From positions 1-64,000 of the forward strand of contig NZ_RHNS01000003.1 in NCBI RefSeq assembly GCF_003946305.1: a stretch of DNA of 64,000 nucleotides, given 5' to 3'. The notes under the pieces are model-generated. The model saw only the letters and a list, made by a program, of their open reading frames with translations, had not been told where the DNA came from and made no database searches. Of the stretch, positions 8,982-16,827 are shown one piece after another (within the stretch, counting starts at the first letter, position 1; the number at the start of each line of letters is the position of its first letter). A program made the position numbers and the translations under genes. The stretch comes from Lacticaseibacillus porcinae. Its GTDB lineage: Bacteria; Bacillota; Bacilli; Lactobacillales; Lactobacillaceae.

Positions 8982-8990
8982 AGTATAGCA
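8982..8990 (-). promoter_or_regulatory. Extended -10 promoter of the riboswitch-permease unit
   Basis: On the minus strand TGCTATACT (8990-8982) is an extended -10, just after the budA terminator and about 30 bp before the aptamer. Confidence 0.65.
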
Positions 8991-9017
8991 AAAAGCCGCC
9001 AGCATAAGCTAGCGGCT
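8990..9017 (-). terminator. Terminator of alsS-budA
   Basis: On the minus strand AGCCGCTAGC, loop TTAT, GCTGGCGGCT, then TTTTT. It overlaps the extended -10 of the next unit. Confidence 0.85.
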
Positions 9018-9033
9018 CTCACGGCGTTCTCAC

Positions 9034-9735
9034 TTACTTCTCAGCAAGTTCGATATCACTGACGATTTCATCACTGTCGAGGTCCAACTTCAAAAATTCT
9101 GGTTCGTTGATCGGCAAATGCAGATCCAAATTCTCAAATGCTTGCAGTTGCAGGTCTGCTTTCAAGACATCCGCATGCAATAAGTGGCCCCCAAATTGGT
9201 GGTCATCACTTAAAAAGTGCAAGTGAAACCCAGGAGCAGCAGCCCCGGCAAACAATTTCGGCGAATAATAACCGATGATCGTTCCAGTGACTGTATCGCG
9301 GGTGAACACACTTTGTGCCGCTGCGGTGGCTTTTAAACTCGGGTAAGGCCGCGTTTGGGCAGCGACTGCTCGCGTGGTGACATTGGCAAACGTCCCAGTT
9401 AACGTCACACTCGAAAACACATTCAGCGAAACCAATTTGTGGGCTAAAGTGTCACGTAATTGTGCATCAGTTACCTGGTCGACTGCGCCAGCTGCGGTGA
9501 AGTCAGCGAAATGAACATTGGCAAATGGCACCATTTCATCAGCTTCAACGATCCGAACAACGCCTTGGGCATTCACTTGATACACAGTGCCTTGTAAAAT
9601 GATCAACTCACCATCAAGGCCAGTCAAAGTGCCGATGCCAGTATCCCCATGTTGTAATAACTCGTGAATCGATAAGGTGCCGTTAAACAAGCCAGGCACT
9701 AAATTTGCTAAAGTGCCATGTTGAAATAGTTGCAT
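9034..9735 (-). CDS. budA: Alpha-acetolactate decarboxylase
   Basis: Converts 2-acetolactate to acetoin, draining excess pyruvate without acidifying the cell. At 233 residues it is of normal length. The zinc-site region GFHLHFLSDDHQFGGHLL (about residues 174-191) supplies the metal-binding histidines, and LDGELIILQGTVYQV (about 39-53) is the conserved N-terminal signature. Start ATG 9735 follows GGAGCAAT. It is 21 bases downstream of alsS in the same orientation, forming a two-gene acetoin operon (budA is also called alsD). Confidence 0.95.
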   Translation of the reverse strand: MQLFQHGTLANLVPGLFNGTLSIHELLQHGDTGIGTLTGLDGELIILQGTVYQVNAQGVVRIVEADEMVPFANVHFADFTAAGAVDQVTDAQLRDTLAHKLVSLNVFSSVTLTGTFANVTTRAVAAQTRPYPSLKATAAAQSVFTRDTVTGTIIGYYSPKLFAGAAAPGFHLHFLSDDHQFGGHLLHADVLKADLQLQAFENLDLHLPINEPEFLKLDLDSDEIVSDIELAEK

Positions 9736-9756
9736 ATTGCTCCTTTTTTCTGGGGA

Positions 9757-11430
9757 TCAGAATTGATCTTCCAGCATGTCTTGCGATAACTTCAAGTTGT
9801 CTGAATAATCCACTGGAATATCCACCACTACCGGACCATCAGTCGCGAAGGCTTCATCTAACACGGCCCCTAGTTGATCTGGCTTTTCAACCCGCAAACC
9901 TTTGGCCCCAAAGCTTTCAGCGTACTTCACAAAATCCACTGGTCCAAAGTCAACGCCGGCAGCATGGCCATATTTCATTTCTTCTTGGAATTTCACCATA
10001 TCATAATGGCCATCATTCCAAATAATATGCACCAAGTTAGCATGCAGCCGCACTGCAGTTTCTAATTCTTGACCAGAGAATAAGAAGCCGCCGTCGCCTG
10101 AAATCGAAATCGCCTTTTCATTCGGGCGGACCAAAGTCGCTGCGATCGCCCACGGCAAGGCCACCCCTAATGTTTGCATCCCGTTAGAAAACAGCAAGCG
10201 GCGAGGTTGATAGCTGCGGAAGTGCCGCGCCATCCAAATATAAAAACTCCCGACATCAACTGCCACCGTCATATGATCAGTGACGCGTTTTTGCAATTCA
10301 GCCACAATGCTCAAAGGATGGGCGTAAACTTGATCTTCAATGGCAGGTGGGACATCGCGTTCTTGCAACTTCGCTTGTTGCGCGTGTAAGTAACGCTTGG
10401 CACTTGGCGCGACTTGATAGCCGCGAACCAATGGCGTCAGAATTTCTAAGGTTTGGGCAATATCACCGATCAATTCAGTTTCTGGTTGGAAGTTATGATC
10501 GATTTCTGCAGGGGCTTGGTCGATCACCACGATCCGCGCTTTGCCATCAGCGTTCCAGTTACGCGGTTCATATTCCACTGGGTCGTACCCAATGGTGATC
10601 ACCAAGTCAGAGCGTTGCAGGAGTTGATCCCCTGGTTGATTGCGGAATAAGCCGACGCGACCAAAGAAATTATCTTCAAGATCTGCTGAAATGATCCCAG
10701 CGCCTTGGAAAGTTTCCACAACTGGTAATTCACTGACTGATAATAATTCGCGGATAGCTTTGGTGACTGCGGCACTTGATGCCCGCATCCCCAGCAACAA
10801 CACTGGCAATTGCGCGTCTTTGATTTGACGCGCTAAGTAAGTCATATCTGCAGGGCTAGCAGGACCTAGCTTTGGGGCGTTCATCGACCGGATCACGTCA
10901 GAAGTGACTTCGGCATCAGTGACATCTTGTGGCACTGAAACAAAACTAGCACCTTGCTTCCCAGATTCGGCCGCTTGATAAGCATTAGCAATGATTTCTG
11001 AGACGTTATCAGGATCTTGAACTTCAGCAGAATATTTGGTGATCGGCGCAAACAGATCTGCGTTTTTCATACTTTGATGCGCAGAACGCAATAAATCCGC
11101 ACGCTTGACTTGACCAGAAATGGCAAGCACTGGGTCGCCTTCTGCGTTAGCAGTGACCAAACCAGTGGCGAGGTTGGATGCCCCAGGGCCAGACGTGGTG
11201 ATCACGACCCCTGGTTTGCCAGTGATCCGACCGATCCCACTAGCCATGAATGAGGCATTTTGTTCGTGGCGAGCGACGATCAATTTCGGTGCTTTAGGGT
11301 TGGTAGGATGTTCGAGTTTTTCAAAGACGCGATCGATTTTTGCTCCTGGGATCCCGAAAACATAATCAACGCCGTGGTTGACTAAGCTGTCGACGATTAA
11401 ATCTGCGCCATAACGCTTTTCTTCTGACAT
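9757..11430 (-). CDS. alsS: Acetolactate synthase, catabolic
   Basis: Thiamine diphosphate enzyme that condenses two pyruvates to 2-acetolactate. The 557-residue protein has the three-domain order of the family: the PYR domain with the catalytic Glu region ([20 protein letters not shown], about residues 45-64), a central domain, and the PP domain with the ThDP motif [15 protein letters not shown]-...-IIWND (about 455-485). It has no regulatory-subunit neighbour and sits with budA, which points to the catabolic AlsS type rather than IlvB. ATG 11430 follows AGGAGG; the in-frame extension to 11631 has no support. Confidence 0.95.
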   Translation of the reverse strand: MSEEKRYGADLIVDSLVNHGVDYVFGIPGAKIDRVFEKLEHPTNPKAPKLIVARHEQNASFMASGIGRITGKPGVVITTSGPGASNLATGLVTANAEGDPVLAISGQVKRADLLRSAHQSMKNADLFAPITKYSAEVQDPDNVSEIIANAYQAAESGKQGASFVSVPQDVTDAEVTSDVIRSMNAPKLGPASPADMTYLARQIKDAQLPVLLLGMRASSAAVTKAIRELLSVSELPVVETFQGAGIISADLEDNFFGRVGLFRNQPGDQLLQRSDLVITIGYDPVEYEPRNWNADGKARIVVIDQAPAEIDHNFQPETELIGDIAQTLEILTPLVRGYQVAPSAKRYLHAQQAKLQERDVPPAIEDQVYAHPLSIVAELQKRVTDHMTVAVDVGSFYIWMARHFRSYQPRRLLFSNGMQTLGVALPWAIAATLVRPNEKAISISGDGGFLFSGQELETAVRLHANLVHIIWNDGHYDMVKFQEEMKYGHAAGVDFGPVDFVKYAESFGAKGLRVEKPDQLGAVLDEAFATDGPVVVDIPVDYSDNLKLSQDMLEDQF

Positions 11431-11461
11431 GATAAGCCTCCTGAATAGTTGTCTGTCATAT

Positions 11462-11489
11462 ACATTACCACGAATGTGTATTAATGCAA
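11462..11489 (-). promoter_or_regulatory. Candidate promoter of alsS-budA
   Basis: On the minus strand: -35 TTGCAT (11489-11484), 16-bp spacer, -10 TAATGT (11467-11462), about 20 bp before the ribosome binding site. Confidence 0.5.
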
Positions 11490-11579
11490 CTACATTTTTT
11501 AAATGAATCGTTGCACAATATGGTTTTCCCTGTTTCATTTCAAAAAGTAATCTGTATTCATTTTGCAAGTCAGCAAGGT

Positions 11580-11593
11580 TTAAAGCGGTTGCA
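11580..11593 (-). promoter_or_regulatory. Possible CcpA (cre) site upstream of alsS
   Basis: TGCAACCGCTTTAA on the minus strand matches the cre pattern TGNAANCGNWNNCA at all but one fixed position, about 90 bp before the -35. Carbon control of acetoin genes is common in lactobacilli, but this site is only a candidate. Confidence 0.3.
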
Positions 11594-11658
11594 TTTACCG
11601 CTATCATACTTGGTATTTCATCAACACACAACTTTTTTCATGGGCATTTACAGCCAAC

Positions 11659-11689
11659 AAAAAAGTCGAGGCGCTAGTCCTCGACTTCA
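11659..11689 (-). terminator. Terminator of the 11693-12244 gene
   Basis: On the minus strand AAGTCGAGG (11687-11679) pairs with CCTCGACTT (11671-11663), followed by TTTT. Confidence 0.85.
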
Positions 11690-11692
11690 CTA

Positions 11693-12244
11693 CTATGCTT
11701 TAAAGGTTTTGCTGATTTTCCCGATCCCTTGTTCAGGATCCGTCATTTGGAACTCAAAATCGTACTTTTCAAAAATATGTTTGAGCTTGGCATAATTTTC
11801 CTTATCAAAGGAACTGATGTTGCCATCGATTTTACCCACTTCAGCTTTGCGGGCTAAGTTCATGAAGGCTTTTAAGGCCAGTTGCGCTAAGCCCATGTTT
11901 TGGAAATCGTAAAAAGCTAAACGACTTTCGCTACCTAAAGTTTCTAAAACCGTGATGTGCATTTTATCTTGCCAACGATCGGTATCAAACAACAGTTGAG
12001 ATTGGAATTCAGCTTTTGAATGCCCATATTTGTCGACATTTTCAAACGGCGTATACACCGAGATCGTGAAACTTTTGGCCGGCTTGTCAGGCTTGTAGTC
12101 TGTATAAACGATGTATTGCGTCGCCTTGGCTTCGCCTTCTTGCTGCGGCTGATTCATACTGGATAAAATGGTAAGCTGGTGGTCGCGTTCGATCGCGGCC
12201 AAGCGTTTGGCATACACCTGATCATACTCTGTTTGGGAACTCAT
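11693..12244 (-). CDS. Unknown protein, possibly GNAT-like fold
   Basis: A 183-residue soluble protein that I do not recognise by family. The second half (GLAQLALKAFMNLARKAEVG, about residues 117-136, followed by KIDGNISSFDKENYAKLKHI and FEKYDFEF) has the order of a GNAT acetyltransferase core: helix, beta strand, an N-containing loop, helix, then F-x-Y-x-F-E-F. The usual Q/R-x-x-G-x-G/A pyrophosphate loop is weak (NMGLAQLA), so activity is doubtful. ATG 12244 follows GGTGGAGG. It has its own terminator. Confidence 0.6.
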   Translation of the reverse strand: MSSQTEYDQVYAKRLAAIERDHQLTILSSMNQPQQEGEAKATQYIVYTDYKPDKPAKSFTISVYTPFENVDKYGHSKAEFQSQLLFDTDRWQDKMHITVLETLGSESRLAFYDFQNMGLAQLALKAFMNLARKAEVGKIDGNISSFDKENYAKLKHIFEKYDFEFQMTDPEQGIGKISKTFKA

Positions 12245-12369
12245 CTTGAAACCTCCACCTGAAATGTTGATTTCATTATAGCATTATCTATCGCATCCCA
12301 CGACAGTTCTTTTTAAATTGAAATGAAAAAATAATTTTACCGTCATCAAACGATAAAAAAAGTGACTTT

Positions 12370-12888
12370 TCATGCACTCGGGAGGCGTCGATAATAAGCT
12401 TCAACCACTTGGCCGTCGCGTCGCAACCCTGCTGGGATCGGCACTTGATACTGATAAACAAAGCGATGGGCCGTCAACAAGTTGATCGAACGGGTATTGT
12501 CAGGATACACCGCTGCCCAGATCTCAGTCACGCCAGCTAACCACAAAAAATCACACAATAATTCTAGCGCTTCTGCCATCAACCCTTGTCCCCAAAATGC
12601 TGGATCTAGCGCATAGCCTAACTCACGAGTGAAAGACTCAGGATCATCAGGGTCTGGCGTCGGTTGATAGGCGCCAATATTGCCGATCAGCTGATCATTT
12701 AAGGTGATCGCAAAGTCGCTACGTTGCGTCATAAAGCGGGTCACTGCCGCTTGGGCATCACTTAAATTCTGTAAGGTTTGCATCCCTGCTGGTATTGCCA
12801 CCCGAGGATCAGTGGCATAGCGGAAATACGCTGGGGCATCTGCCAAGGTAAAATCTCGAATCACGATGTGTTTGCCGACTAAATGCAT
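12370..12888 (-). CDS. GNAT N-acetyltransferase, RimJ/RimL type
   Basis: A 172-residue acetyl-CoA-dependent N-acetyltransferase. The start of the fold (IVIRDFTLADAPAYFRYATD, about residues 8-27) and the acetyl-CoA loop (ALDPAFWGQGLMAEALELL, about 98-116), followed by WAAVYPDNTRSINLLTAHRF, are typical of the RimJ/RimL branch that acetylates protein N-termini or small molecules. The substrate is unknown. ATG 12888 is 7 bases after AGGAGG; an in-frame extension to 13041 passes through the rpmG terminator and is rejected. Confidence 0.88.
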   Translation of the reverse strand: MHLVGKHIVIRDFTLADAPAYFRYATDPRVAIPAGMQTLQNLSDAQAAVTRFMTQRSDFAITLNDQLIGNIGAYQPTPDPDDPESFTRELGYALDPAFWGQGLMAEALELLCDFLWLAGVTEIWAAVYPDNTRSINLLTAHRFVYQYQVPIPAGLRRDGQVVEAYYRRLPSA

Positions 12889-12989
12889 GCGATCACCTCC
12901 TGAATTCAGTGTAAAGCATTTAGGTCTGTTGAACAATTTCGACGTTATGGTACTGCCTAAGCGTCGTCTTGAATCCTGCGTTCCAAACC

Positions 12990-13032
12990 AAAAGAAAAAG
13001 CCGCTACTTAAGCATAAGCTTAAGTAGCGACT
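12990..13032 (-). terminator. Terminator of rpmG
   Basis: On the minus strand GTCGCTACTTAAGC pairs with GCTTAAGTAGCGGC, followed by TTTTTCTTTT. Confidence 0.88.
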
Positions 13033-13061
13033 GGTCGTCACGGCCGTAGACGACGAAAGAA

Positions 13062-13214
13062 TTACTTCTTAACTTCGGTAAAGGTAACGCGTTTGCGCAA
13101 CTTTGGAGAATACTTCTTCAAAGAAAGACGGTCTGGCGTGTTACGCTTGTTTTTGGAAGTCAGGTAGATCCGTTCGCCGGTTTCAGCGCATGCAAGTAAA
13201 ATGTTATCACGCAT
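13062..13214 (-). CDS. rpmG: 50S ribosomal protein L33, cysteine-poor form
   Basis: A 50-residue ribosomal protein. It starts [20 protein letters not shown] and ends in a basic tail ([12 protein letters not shown]). Only one cysteine is present (residue 9), so the two CxxC zinc motifs of C+ L33 are missing. This is the zinc-free (C-) form, which in other bacteria replaces the zinc-binding paralogue when zinc is scarce. ATG 13214 follows GAGGTGAAGAAC. It is single, with its own promoter and terminator. Confidence 0.93.
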   Translation of the reverse strand: MRDNILLACAETGERIYLTSKNKRNTPDRLSLKKYSPKLRKRVTFTEVKK

Positions 13215-13252
13215 GTTCTTCACCTCGCTTTTAGATTTAAACTAACTTATTT

Positions 13253-13280
13253 ATCATATCGAATTTCAGGCGTTTGTCAA
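13253..13280 (-). promoter_or_regulatory. Promoter of rpmG
   Basis: On the minus strand: consensus -35 TTGACA (13280-13275), 16-bp spacer, -10 TATGAT (13258-13253). It lies between rpmG and the XRE gene. No Zur-like operator is obvious. Confidence 0.75.
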
Positions 13281-13294
13281 GGAATTTTTCTTGA

Positions 13295-14155
13295 CTAAGC
13301 CGTCGCTGCATTCAAAAAAGTTTCCAAATTCCGTGATTGGTTCACCCGAGCCAAGGCTTTGGCGATAGCGTAAGTCGAATCTGCCTCTTGATCGCCAAGC
13401 TTCTCCATTGCTTGGGCGCGCAAGGCGTATAACTCGTCTAACAAGAACAACGAGTCATGGCTGACCGCTACTTCGATACCAGCGCCAACATGTTTAAGGA
13501 CTTGTTGATATTCCCCTAGTTCATAGTAGATCCGCGCAGTATGCCAATAAATCGTCAATTCGACATCGAGATATTTGGCTTCTTTTAACGGCATCCCTTT
13601 CAACAACCCTAAAGCTTGATCGATATAGACCCGAGCACGTTCTTGGGCGCCTTTTTCGGCGTAAGCCAAGCCTAACCCCAGCGTTGCCATGATTGCCAGT
13701 AAGTCACGTTCACGGGTGACCAGTGGGTTCAATACGCGGCCGAAGTAATAAATGGCTTCATCAGGTTGCTTTTCAGCAAATAATTCGATCATCCCGCGGA
13801 AATAGTAGAAGCGTTTCTTATCATCTGAATTCTTCAACTTATCCACATTGAGCTTGGCTAACGTTTCTTTCGCCGTGTCAAATTCTGAATGACGAACCAA
13901 TTTTTCCACAGCGGATAATATTTGTTGGGTCTTATCGCGGTTTTCCACCACAATATCTGCCATTGTGACGCCTAGGCGCTCCACCAAGCGCACCAGGATA
14001 TTCATGCTCGGCACTTTATTGCGTTTTTCGATCAACGAGATCGTGGCTTGGGTGCAAATGCCTTTGGCTAACTCTGCTTGTGATAAACCTTTCAGTTTCC
14101 GGTAATGGCGGACGCGTTCCCCCAGGATGCGTAGCGCCGGCTGTGTTTTTTGCAT
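13295..14155 (-). CDS. XRE-family regulator with TPR domain (PlcR/Rgg-like layout)
   Basis: A 286-residue DNA-binding protein. The N-terminal HTH is clear (RHYRKLKGLSQAELAKGICT followed by QATISLIEKRNKVPS, about residues 16-50). The rest is a run of helical TPR-like repeats (for example LGLAYAEKGAQERARVYIDQ and YYELGEYQQVLKHVGAG). This layout is shared with RRNPP peptide-sensing regulators, but no small secreted-peptide gene was found next to it, so peptide sensing is speculative. ATG 14155 follows GGGAGTG by 6 bases and is preferred over the ATG at 14170. Confidence 0.82.
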   Translation of the reverse strand: MQKTQPALRILGERVRHYRKLKGLSQAELAKGICTQATISLIEKRNKVPSMNILVRLVERLGVTMADIVVENRDKTQQILSAVEKLVRHSEFDTAKETLAKLNVDKLKNSDDKKRFYYFRGMIELFAEKQPDEAIYYFGRVLNPLVTRERDLLAIMATLGLGLAYAEKGAQERARVYIDQALGLLKGMPLKEAKYLDVELTIYWHTARIYYELGEYQQVLKHVGAGIEVAVSHDSLFLLDELYALRAQAMEKLGDQEADSTYAIAKALARVNQSRNLETFLNAATA

Positions 14156-14223
14156 GACGTTCACTCCCATACTCTATCCTATTCACAATTACTAAGCGAT
14201 GAAAATATCATTGTGTAGGGTTA

Positions 14224-14252
14224 ATTATACTGAAAAATATTGTGGTTGACCA
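14224..14252 (-). promoter_or_regulatory. Candidate promoter of the XRE-TPR gene
   Basis: On the minus strand: -35 TGGTCA (14252-14247), 17-bp spacer, -10 TATAAT (14229-14224). The rest of the 290-bp gap up to 14462 is AT-rich with no recognisable gene. Confidence 0.5.
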
Positions 14253-14462
14253 GTATTATTGTCACGTCACACTAAAAATGAATAAATATCACGCTTTTGT
14301 TTGTGAATTAATGACGGTTTACATGAGGCTTCAATGACAGCCTTGTCATCATCGTTAGAAAAACTTCATTTTCAAACATGATGACAACGCTGTTTAGAAC
14401 GGGTCTAACTTGCAAGGCAACAGTCTAATGTGAGTCGTTATTTAAAATCCTAAAATTTTAAC

Positions 14463-15431
14463 TTAATAGCCGTCGATGATTTTCTGCAAATAATCAACCA
14501 CCACTTGCGGCATATCCGCACGCATGATGCAGGCTTCTAGCAATCGCGAACGGTTATACCAACGGTTCCAAAAAGCCACCGATTCTTGAGGTTGAACATG
14601 ACGCAGACGCTTTTGCCAAGCAGTCAACGCCATCACCAACGATTGCGCATAAAACTGATGCATTGCGGCTAAATTCGTCAAATATAACGCAAAGCGCATC
14701 GCTTCGCCATCGATCAATGGGTGGGCCATCCGTTGCCACCCATTAAGCGCAGTCATCATTAAAAAGACTTTTTGGGCACGAGTCAGCGAGCTGACATCGC
14801 TGAGTTCATCCAGTAAATTCCCAATATGGGTATAACTGTGCGCCCAGCCTTTGTTTTCCACATAGCCGCGGCCATCTTGTTCTAAGGCAATATAAGTGGC
14901 CACAGGTAATACCAAATCATTGTAGTCTTGATCAGATAACACATGATAAGTGTTGCGATCAGCATATACCACCGCACTTAAGATCATCACTGCAAATGAC
15001 CGCAAGAACACCGCATCGTTATCTGGCTCTAAGATATGGGCATACAACACGTCAGGGGCTTGAAGGCGTTTGAACAACCATTGCAGCTGTTCTGGTTTCG
15101 CCCCACCACCTTGAAGCCAATCGCCTAAGGTGAAAAACACCCCTTTATCGCGCACTGCTGGCTGTAAACTCCCTAAATGATCCACTAAAAAATGTAACTC
15201 GTCATCGCTTAATTGCGGCTGCGGCATTTTTTTATTGCGGGCATTGATGGCTTGGATCTTTTGCAATGCGGCTAGATCGTCGCTAGGCACGATCACTGGC
15301 GTCGCCGCCGCTGGTGTGATGTTGGCCATAATTTGTTGAATGCTGGCTGGCAAGCTGACAAATTTTTTGCCGGCGATCAGTTGATCATAAAGTTGTTTCA
15401 GTGCGTGATACGTGGTTGTGAGTTCGTTCAT
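14463..15431 (-). CDS. DUF2785 family protein
   Basis: A 322-residue soluble helical protein of the DUF2785 family. The characteristic segments are LSDDELHFLVDHLGSLQPAV-RDKGVF (about residues 75-100), DAVFLRSFAVMILSAVVYAD (about 144-163) and GRGYVENKGWAHSYTHIGNL (about 187-206). No enzymatic role is established for the family. ATG 15431 follows GGAGC; the start lies 8 bases after the stop of the DUF1694 gene, so the two are one operon. Confidence 0.85.
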   Translation of the reverse strand: MNELTTTYHALKQLYDQLIAGKKFVSLPASIQQIMANITPAAATPVIVPSDDLAALQKIQAINARNKKMPQPQLSDDELHFLVDHLGSLQPAVRDKGVFFTLGDWLQGGGAKPEQLQWLFKRLQAPDVLYAHILEPDNDAVFLRSFAVMILSAVVYADRNTYHVLSDQDYNDLVLPVATYIALEQDGRGYVENKGWAHSYTHIGNLLDELSDVSSLTRAQKVFLMMTALNGWQRMAHPLIDGEAMRFALYLTNLAAMHQFYAQSLVMALTAWQKRLRHVQPQESVAFWNRWYNRSRLLEACIMRADMPQVVVDYLQKIIDGY

Positions 15432-15439
15432 AACTGCTC

Positions 15440-15820
15440 CTACAATAAAATGGGTCGGGTGATTTTTTCTGTGGGATGGGCTAACACCCACCCGAAGTCA
15501 TCGGCAGTGATCGGTTTGGCCACCCGCATTCCTGATTGCGCCATGATGGTAAAGGCGTAGTGATGCGCAAGCGCTTGTTGCATATAAGGCGTGATCACAC
15601 TTTGCGGCATGCGGCCGTTCAAGTAGACCCGGTAGCCGGGATAGCGTTCCAGCACCGAATCCAATAAGTTGAAGATCCGCTCATCATGGAGTTGTCGCAC
15701 GGTGACGGCCATCGCCACCCGTTCGCGAAAATTACCTAAAAACGCCCGCTTTTCATCAGGTTTGATCGTGGGAATGCCTAATGATTTGGCTTTGATAAAA
15801 TCATTGAGATCTTCAGCCAT
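15440..15820 (-). CDS. DUF1694 (YueI-like) protein
   Basis: A 126-residue soluble protein resembling the YueI/DUF1694 family of Firmicutes: an N-terminal FLGNFRERVAMAVTVRQLHD (about residues 27-46), a central YPGYRVYLNGRM and a C-terminal DDFGWVLAHPTEKI. Its function is unknown. ATG 15820 follows AGGAGGTGATCAA. It is first in a two-gene unit with the DUF2785 gene. Confidence 0.85.
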   Translation of the reverse strand: MAEDLNDFIKAKSLGIPTIKPDEKRAFLGNFRERVAMAVTVRQLHDERIFNLLDSVLERYPGYRVYLNGRMPQSVITPYMQQALAHHYAFTIMAQSGMRVAKPITADDFGWVLAHPTEKITRPILL

Positions 15821-15916
15821 TTGATCACCTCCTTATACCAACAATTTTAACACAGGGTCTGGACAACACCTATTTTATCGCGATGTTGTCGCCAAGCCCC
15901 GACCAAGAGCGGAATC

Positions 15917-15925
15917 TGATACAAT
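15917..15925 (+). promoter_or_regulatory. Extended -10 promoter of the small membrane protein gene
   Basis: TGATACAAT fits TGnTACAAT and lies 62 bases before the ATG at 15987. No strong -35 is seen. Confidence 0.5.
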
Positions 15926-15986
15926 GGAAATCATGATCGTCAGGCAGTCGCGCACGACGTCAAAAGGTAAACTTGGAGGAATTATC

Positions 15987-16226
15987 ATGCAAACAATCGC
16001 AAGCCTCATTGCTTTGGGTGGCATTGTCCTTGCTGTCCACGGTGTTTTTGAATGGCGCAATCTCAAAAAACAAGGCGCAGACACGAAAAAGGCAAAATTA
16101 ATGATCCCAGTCGGCATATTAGGCGTCATTATCGGAGGTGCCTTGATCACCACCACTCCAGAATATCAAAAAGGCTTAGCAGAATACGAAAATGGGACCC
16201 GCAACAGTCAAAAGGCTGATCGATGA
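15987..16226 (+). CDS. Small two-span membrane protein
   Basis: A 79-residue protein with two predicted membrane segments (IASLIALGGIVLAVHGVF, about residues 4-21, and LMIPVGILGVIIGGALI, about 40-56) linked by a short basic loop, and a polar C-terminal tail. ATG 15987 follows GGAGGAATTATC. It lies alone between the divergent DUF1694 gene and the family A repeat. I do not recognise a specific function. Confidence 0.75.
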   Translation: MQTIASLIALGGIVLAVHGVFEWRNLKKQGADTKKAKLMIPVGILGVIIGGALITTTPEYQKGLAEYENGTRNSQKADR

Positions 16227-16309
16227 TCCCCCCAAAAAATGCCGAGACATCAATAAATCTTGGCCCTTTTGATACAAATGCTTTCCCGCAGCGTAAGTGT
16301 GAATTTGAT

Positions 16310-16640
16310 TTTCTAACTAGCCATCCCAATTGCCTTGCGGCACGAAAATCTGTGGGCTCCGATGATTTGGCGACACTGCGGTGAATTGGACAAGTTGCCG
16401 GTGCGGCCGTCTGCAGAAATCGGCAAAGCCCGCCGATGTTCTTTCGACTAAATATTGAACCGGAGAAATTCACTCCGTTTCAATATTTACCGGTAAAATC
16501 TGCGCGAACCGCCATAAACCGGCGTTTCACTTGATTTCACTGCCACAGGCAATTGTCCAATTCACCTCCGTTCTGCTAAATCATCTCCGCCCACAGCTTT
16601 TCTACGTTGCTTTGCTAACTTCCAAATCAAATACGCTCAT
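16310..16640 (+). repeat. Family A folded repeat, copy A1
   Basis: A large imperfect palindrome. The left arm (about 16344-16400: CTGTGGGCTCCGATGATTTG, GCGGTGAATTGGACAAGTTG) is complementary to the right arm (about 16545-16603: CAATTGTCCAATTCACCTCC, AAATCATCTCCGCCCACAG). The centre is a hairpin AATATTGAACCGGAG / CTCCGTTTCAATATT (16451-16487). The motif CTGCAGAAATCGGCA (16411-16425) is shared with A2 and A3. The same arms occur at 40692-41025 and, inverted, at 30135-30414. Confidence 0.85.
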
Positions 16641-16670
16641 GTGCGACTTCATTCAATAAATGAAATGTCA

Positions 16671-16711
16671 CTATGTAGCGGCGGCCAGCTTCCGTCCCAA
16701 TTTCAAATCGC
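16671..16711 (+). repeat. Half copy of family B repeat
   Basis: TATGTAGCGGCGGCCAGCTT followed by CCGTCCCAATTTCAAATC nearly matches one arm of B2 read on its minus strand. The partner arm is missing, so this is a truncated element lying downstream of A1, as B2 lies downstream of A3. Confidence 0.75.
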
Positions 16712-16778
16712 TGGAATCGAGCTAGTCCACTGTCTCCTGGTGGCGGCATGAAACACTTTCGCTGCTGGACATCATCAC

Positions 16779-16817
16779 AAAAAAGGTTGAGACGAAGATG
16801 TCTCAACCTTTTTTATT
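16779..16817 (-). terminator. Terminator of the suf operon
   Basis: GGTTGAGAC and GTCTCAACC flank a short loop, with A/T runs on both sides. A near-identical stem follows upp at 41354-41392. Confidence 0.85.
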
Positions 16818-16827
16818 TTGAAAATGA

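Larger units (their letters stand above)
16227..16778. other. Long intergenic region with repeats A1 and half B
   Basis: About 550 bases without a gene. It holds one full family A element and one half family B element. ORFs here run through the palindromes and lack ribosome binding sites. Confidence 0.7.

Noticed and set aside
16310-16640. Family A as a transposase-bearing element or MITE
   Set aside because: No transposase frame, no clear short terminal repeats with target duplication, and compensatory changes suggest a selected fold. A genome-wide copy count would settle it.
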